From Ursus arctos (taxonomy: Eukaryota > Chordata > Mammalia > Carnivora > Ursidae): a DNA stretch of 64,000 nt. Location of the stretch: contig NW_026623019.1 in the NCBI RefSeq assembly GCF_023065955.2, forward strand, positions 17,054,350-17,118,349, read 5' to 3'. The position numbers were made by a program, and so were the translations under genes. Positions 59,107 through 64,000 of this stretch are shown here, piece after piece (positions within the stretch are counted from its first letter, which is position 1; each line of letters starts with the position of its first letter). The notes beneath the pieces were generated by a model. It was not told the DNA's origin. It did no database searches and saw nothing but the letters and a program-made list of their open reading frames with translations.

Positions 59107-59324
59107 AATGATAGGGCTGACAGTTGGTTTTGACAAAAAGGACATGATGGATGTAAAGTATAGAAGAGTCAGAGATGGTTGGGTGACTGATTTAGTCCTT
59201 CAAGAAATGTATATTTGTGCAAGTGTGGAATTTCTGCTGACAGTTGCAAATGTCTTTCTTGAGGCCTACAGCACAGGCAGTGCTGTAGAAACCAGTGTTC
59301 AAACATGGACTGCTAAGGAAGAAG
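59107..59324 (+). CDS. VPS13A: VPS13A window exon 16
   Basis: The acceptor is 'gttattgtgtttttcag' and the donor 'gttagt' (T at +3, the least consensus-like donor among these exons). The 218 bp finish Arg, give 72 codons from MIGLTVGFDKKDMMDVKYRR to TWTAKEE, and end with the first base of Val. MYICASVEFLLTVANVFLEA is a hydrophobic helix-like segment seen at module boundaries in VPS13 proteins. Confidence 0.95.
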
Positions 59325-59643
59325 GTTAGTTATTAGCTAAAATATTTCATATCTGTATTACTGAAGTGCTACAGTAGTGCTCACCATTGATGACCTTTCT
59401 AGATGATGAGGTTAAGTGAATTACTCAATTAAAATATTTTTCAGAGGTAAAAGGAAAACTTAAGTGTGCTTTCTGGTAGAATGTGCAATTTGCGTATTTT
59501 TTAGGATGTAAATGTGTATTGGGTTCACAAATTATGAGATCTGTATTAGAATAAGCAAATATACTTCCCTACAGGCAGCAATTTCAAAGAATTTTTTTGA
59601 CAAAAACAAGTAGGGAGAATAACGAATCAACCATTACTTTTCA

Positions 59644-59846
59644 GGGCGCCTGGGTGGCACAGCGGTTAAGCATCTGCCTTCGGCTCAGGGCCTGATCCCC
59701 GCGTTATGGGATTGAGCCCCACATCAGGCTCTTCGCTAGGAGCCTGCTTCTTCCTCTCCCACTCCCCCTGCTTGTGTTCCCTCTCTCGCTGGCTGTCTCT
59801 GTCTCTGTCGAATGAATAAATAAAATCTTAAAAAAAAAAAAAAAAA
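59644..59846 (+). mobile_element. Young SINEC, first arm of an inverted pair
   Basis: Starts 'gggcgcctgggtggcacagc', ends in A18. The 12-bp duplication cattacttttca is exact at 59632-59643 and 59847-59858. Confidence 0.97.
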
Positions 59847-60070
59847 CATTACTTTTCATAATTAAAGATAATATTATAACTTAAAGTTCTCTTTTATTTT
59901 TGTTATCTTTATAGCTCTCCACTATCTTTTACGTATTTCGTTCGTTGTGGTAGAGCAGAAGTAGTATCAAGTTGAGAGTTGGAAACTGGGTTAGTTACCA
60001 GCTCTACCATTAAAGGGTTTTTTTCCCCACATTTTTAAATGTTCTGAAGACTTACAGAATCTTGAATTCT

Positions 60071-60272
60071 TTTTTTTTTTTTTCAAGATTTTATTTATTT
60101 ATTCGACAGAGATAGAGACAGCCAGTGAGAGAGGGAACACAAGCAGGGGGAGTGGGAGAGGAAGAAACAGGCTCATAGCAGAGGAGCCTGATGTGGGGCT
60201 CGATCCCATAACGCTGGGATCACGCCCTGAGCCGAAGGCAGACGCTTAAAGACAGAGCCACCCAGGCGCCCC
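60071..60272 (-). mobile_element. Young SINEC, second arm of an inverted pair
   Basis: Minus-strand copy of the same 'gcctgatgtggggctcgatcccataacg' subfamily (complemented). The 18-bp duplication tacagaatcttgaattct is exact at 60053-60070 and 60273-60290. It ends 182 bp before exon 17. Confidence 0.97.
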
Positions 60273-60454
60273 TACAGAATCTTGAATTCTTAACCTAAGA
60301 GAATTGCAGTAGATTCCTTTGGGATCTAAGATTCTTTTATTTTTTTTTGCTTGGAATGAAAAAACATTTTCTCTCAAATAATTATTCATAAATAATATGT
60401 ATAACAAAGATTTATAAATATTTTAAAATGTGAACTTATTTTTGTTCTATTTAG

Positions 60455-60687
60455 TACCTGTACAGGAATCAGAGAAGTGGGAAGTTAATATTATTATTAA
60501 AAATCCTGAAATTGTGTTTGTGGCTGATATGACAAGAAGTGATGCTCCTGCCTTAGTCATTACAACACAATGTGAAATTTGCTGGAAAGGTGACCTTGAG
60601 AACAATACAATGACTGCTGCCATTAAAGACCTTCAAGTGAGAGCATGCCCATTTCTTCCAGTCAAGAGAAAAGGCAAAATCACTACT
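60455..60687 (+). CDS. VPS13A: VPS13A window exon 17 (last in window)
   Basis: The acceptor is 'tttttgttctatttag' and the donor 'gtgagt'. The 233 bp finish Val and give 77 codons, from PVQESEKWEVNIIIKNPEIV to RKGKITT, phase 0. The block IKNPEIVFVADMTRSDAPALVI resembles the 'NPEIVFVAD' core repeated in VPS13 rods. I looked for the next exon (expected to begin with Val-Leu-Gln-Pro) in the remaining 3.3 kb and did not find it, so the gene continues past the window. Confidence 0.96.
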
Positions 60688-61499
60688 GTGAGTTTACTTT
60701 TTCATTATCTGCTTAATTGTAAACTATTTTGAATTTGGTATATACTACTTTAGAAAACGACCTACATACTTTCCAGCCTTTCTCCGTAAAATAACTTTCT
60801 TCTCCGAGCGCCTAGTCTAGATTATCATTATACCGGCTTTGCACGTCTTTTCTTTCTCCAGTTGCTCCTCAGTGTTGTATGTATTTGTGGGAATAGTCTA
60901 AGATGTTTTCATCTGGACACTTCTCAAAGACCGCACTGTGGCTTTCTGACCACGTCAGTTCCTCTGAGGCCTTTGAGACTTTCCACCAGTTGTTTGCTTG
61001 GTTGTTTCAGTTTTATTATTTTTAATCTTTTCCACCTATCTCGACATTTTTGCTCAGGTATGTTTTTTCTTTTCTACATATAACTTATTTGAACATTCAG
61101 ACATTTGCTTTGATAAACATCACATTTGTGTTTTACTCTCTGGTAGCCTCTTGGCCTTCTACCTCTTCATAACTGATTAGTTTATTTCTTCAAAGACATA
61201 CACATCTTTTTCAACTGCCTATTACTTCTGCTCATATGGAACACTTATAAAATGTGTAGACTTCTGCAAGGAGTAGAAGCATAAATGTAATAGCAGCATA
61301 AATACCATCAACATAGAAATATAAGCTATAATTTTGTTAAAGTAAATACATATATATTAGGATACAAGAGAGTTTATTTTCCTAGTTTGCAAGGCTGCGG
61401 GCTCACCACTAAGAAAAGAGGAAATAAAAATGGAGGGGATACAGATTCTCTTTTAGGTTATAATTTAGAAGTTTTACATATAGTTCTTCTATTTATATC
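60688..61499. other. Intronic, nothing recognised
   Basis: No exon, SINE or L1 text recognised. Several ORFs of 60-73 codons here are incidental. Confidence 0.45.
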
Positions 61500-62950
61500 T
61501 GTTTGGCTTTGTGAAAAGACAAAATCCGACCAAGTAGATTTGAAGATCCAATTGACTTTATTAAGAATTTCATGCATTTGGCTGCATCCCAGCTAGGATG
61601 CATATAGGGGTTATATAAAATGAAGATCCTTTATAGGAAGGAGGGTGGGGCGAGGAAGTTATTAGCAAAAGAAAGGATTGTCTCAGACAAGGCCATGTTC
61701 CCTTAGAGGGAAAAGAGGGAGTCTTCTTGGTGGATTAATTTATCTTCCTTTTGGGGATGGAGAAGGGTCCATGTGCAGGCCAAAAGTTTCCTAAGACTGC
61801 ATTTCTCAGGGGACATTGAAACTGCAATTAGGTTAGGTATTAAGTTTAGTGACTTAGGCTGGCATACGTGACTCCATCTTGATCCTGTGGTTTTAACAAC
61901 TTGAACTTAGCTGTATGACCACACTTATCTTCACAAAGGGTTGGGGAATGTGGTCTTTTTTTCCGAGCTACCTTGTGCTCAGGTAAAACTTGTATTTCTA
62001 TAGAAAAGGAGTGTCCTGAGGATGCTACGAAGGCGCACACAGGACTTGGGTCTTTCCACAGTGTCAGCTTTATTCAATCATAAAGCAAAGTTAAATCACA
62101 ATTATAAAGCAGGTTCAGGATTCCAAACTCAACGACAGTTCACCATGTGATTAAACTTGGCTTCTTACAGCACACAAAACAGGACATAAGACAAATCACA
62201 CAACAAACAAGATAACAGAAGTTAATGAACCAAACGAGAAGGCAGTCTGGGGACGCGCAGCTGAGATAAGGCCACGGTATGGTCTGGGTCAGCTCTCAGC
62301 ATTTACTGCTTCTGATGTTCAATCAGGGAAGGCTCTTTGTTCTGTTCGGAGATCAATCAGGCAGAGCCTTCGGTGGCAATTGCCTTTTTTAAGTGGTCAG
62401 ACAGAAGGGTCAGGTCTGAAGAGTCTGACAGTTTACTCCCCAAATCCTTTCCTTTTTAAAGGGATTTAATCAGTTTTGGGTCTCTGGTTCTGCTCCTTAT
62501 CAGTTCTGGGGTGTCAGCTGACACTGGTCCCAGCCATATCTCCTAGCTGCGGTACCTTAACTGCTTGCGTCTTTGCTCGACACAGGCTCCTGCTTGACTT
62601 GAGAGACTCCATTTTGCTCTCTAGAAGGAGATAATCAGGTAACGATTAGAGGTCCTGACCTATTGGTTCACTCAGAGGTTTCTTCTTTGTCCACACAAAT
62701 AATTCATATTTGTGTTTTCTCAGCCATAGAACATGTTCATCTCTTCCTTAAGGGATACAGTCTCAAAGTCCAGGATCTTGAGCTGATTTTCTTAGTTCAG
62801 TCTGCTGTGACTTCTCTTATTTGATGTTCTGTTAACTAATAGACAAGCCACGGCTTTTCAGCAGACAAATACTCCATCACCGACACACACAACCACTATA
62901 TAATGGTGGTATAAGGACAGGATAACTGCAATTTAAAAACCCATTCAGAA
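61500..62950 (-). mobile_element. LTR-like block, probably antisense endogenous-retroviral LTR pieces
   Basis: GC-richer, with LTR-style phrases on the complement: tracts ending near 'gatccaattgactttatta' and 'gtcagctttattcaatcataaagc', and 'gagagactccattttgctctctagaagg'. It could be two different LTR fragments, about 61500-62040 and 62040-62950. No retroviral gene is visible, and the family is not assigned. Confidence 0.35.
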
Positions 62951-63324
62951 AAATAAGAATGAGGAGCACTTGGTAGTCACTTATCCGTAACGAGTGTCAC
63001 ATCTTGTGAGCAGAAATGTGAAAACTTGCAGCTCTTGCAATGGAGTCAAGTTCCTGGGAGAGCCCATGTTGGAATCTTCCATTTTCACTCCCATGGAAAA
63101 ACATGGTCATTTTCTCAGGTGGCCCCAGCTTTCCCCTCTAAAAGATTTTTTTTTTTAACCATTATTCTCTGTAGACCCATCTGAAGTGGCTGTTGTCTCT
63201 TTTCGGGAGCTGCACTGTTTCCACAGCTCACTTCCTACTGAGTTGGTTACTTGGAGATTGCTCTAGCAGTTGAATTAACAGAAGGCTTTTGCATGGCTGA
63301 TAATGGTTTCTTTGGCAGTTTTTC

Positions 63325-63532
63325 TTTCTTTCTTTTTTTTTTTTAAAGATTTTATTTATTTATTTGAGAGAGATAGAGACAGCCAGCGAGAGAGGAACAC
63401 AAGTAGGGGGAGTGGGAGAGGAAGAAGCAGGCTCCCAGCGGAGAAGCCTGACGTGGGGCTCGATCCCAGAACGCTGGGATCATGCCCTGAGCCGAAGGCA
63501 GACGCTTAACGACTGCGCCACCCAGGCGCCCC
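63325..63532 (-). mobile_element. SINEC (CAN-SINE)
   Basis: Minus strand, ends 'gcgccacccaggcgcccc' on +. The 16-bp duplication tctttggcagtttttc is exact at 63309-63324 and 63533-63548. Confidence 0.97.
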
Positions 63533-63548
63533 TCTTTGGCAGTTTTTC

Positions 63549-64000
63549 ATTCCTTGAACATTTAGTTTAGTTCTAGGTAGTTCAGGTGTAAGCAACCATA
63601 ACCAAAGAATGCATTCATTCATTTATTCTAGAAAACTCCTGTTTTATTTACTAATCATACTGATTTTGCCTTCATCCTCATTTAGTAAAGACTACTTTAG
63701 TAATAGGATTGAGCGAGGGGGACAGGCACCATCTGTACTCTAATTGTTGTTGTTTTTGTCATGGGCTGGTTCCCATGTTTGATTTTAACAAAAATTGCCA
63801 GAGAAAGTGTAGGAGCCGCAGTCTTATCTCTTGCTGAGGCTCCTCTTTAGAGCCTGAGTCTCCTCAGTATTTTCCTTTCTCTTATAGGGCTTTGCAAACA
63901 GCAGAATGAAGGAGCTAATAAATAGCAACATTTTAAGTATTCCAAACCTGTCTGGCAGTAGGCTTTTTTCTAAAGTACATTGTCTGGCTGGGGTTCCAAA
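63549..64000. other. Intronic, nothing recognised
   Basis: I looked for the next VPS13A exon here and did not find one. Confidence 0.5.

Larger units (their letters stand above)
1..64000 (+). other. VPS13A: Internal part of the VPS13A (chorein) gene
   Basis: Seventeen + strand exons splice into one open frame of 856 codons that I recognise as VPS13A, from the FFAT motif EFFDAPC, the block AAGMAATGVKELAQRSSRMA and others. Family knowledge: VPS13A is about 3170 residues long, built of an N-terminal chorein domain and repeating beta-groove modules that form a hydrophobic channel. It carries lipids between the ER and mitochondria or lipid droplets. The segment here falls in the rod, well before the C-terminal adaptor-binding and ATG2-C/PH regions. 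All introns are GT-AG and no in-frame stop is seen. The start, the end, the UTRs and the promoter lie outside the window. Exon numbers used here count only exons in this window. Confidence 0.97.

Noticed and set aside
63303..63570. Open frames ending in 'PEKPDVGLDPRTLGS'-like peptides (also at 52214, 54320, 15982)
   Set aside because: These are translations of SINEC copies in either orientation. The same peptide recurs at each SINE and has no biological meaning.
63880..63960. Candidate next VPS13A exon after 'ttctcttatag'
   Set aside because: The acceptor looks plausible, but the following translation does not continue the chorein sequence and no matching donor follows.

Overview
The window is AT-rich vertebrate nuclear DNA and lies entirely inside one protein-coding gene on the + strand. 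Seventeen internal exons can be read between 7026 and 60687. Each is bounded by AG/GT and all are phase-compatible. Joined, they give 2569 nt: one base that completes a split codon, then 856 uninterrupted codons. I recognise the protein as VPS13A (chorein), the bridge-like lipid-transfer protein of ER-mitochondria and ER-lipid-droplet contacts whose loss causes chorea-acanthocytosis in people. The first and last exons, the promoter and the UTRs are outside the window. The segment is roughly residues 760-1620 of about 3170, estimated from the position of the VAP-binding FFAT motif.

The organism is a carnivoran. At least 27 tRNA-Lys-derived CAN-SINEs (SINEC) are present in both orientations, many with intact target-site duplications. 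The subfamily carrying 'ggcacagcggttaagcgtctgcc' suggests an arctoid caniform such as a bear, giant panda or seal. That genus-level statement is inference.

Layout. 1-7025: upstream intron with a TAGA microsatellite and several L1 pieces. 7026-19439: a 12.3-kb intron packed with L1, a MaLR LTR with internal sequence, and a thymosin beta-4 retrocopy that is itself split by a SINE. 19440-21842: exons 2-4, including the FFAT exon. 21843-28590: an intron with a MaLR-like LTR and a 5'-inverted L1. 28591-31575: the compact exons 5-9, including a 79-bp intron. 31576-36573: a SINE-rich intron. 36574-38416: exons 10-11. 38417-47665: an intron with an L1 that keeps its 5'UTR and 3' end but lost its middle. 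47666-50968: exons 12-13. 50969-57934: an ancient L1 of about 5 kb carrying four SINEs. 57935-60687: exons 14-17. 60688-64000: an intron with an LTR-like block and a SINE.

No second functional gene, RNA gene or CRISPR array was found, and nothing that I would call a new biological system. The points worth a second look are the nested TMSB4X retrocopy, the internally deleted L1 with a 177-codon antisense ORF in its 5'UTR, a young inverted SINE pair beside exon 17, a young SINE just upstream of the FFAT exon, the 79-bp intron, and a perfect 51-bp tandem duplication.
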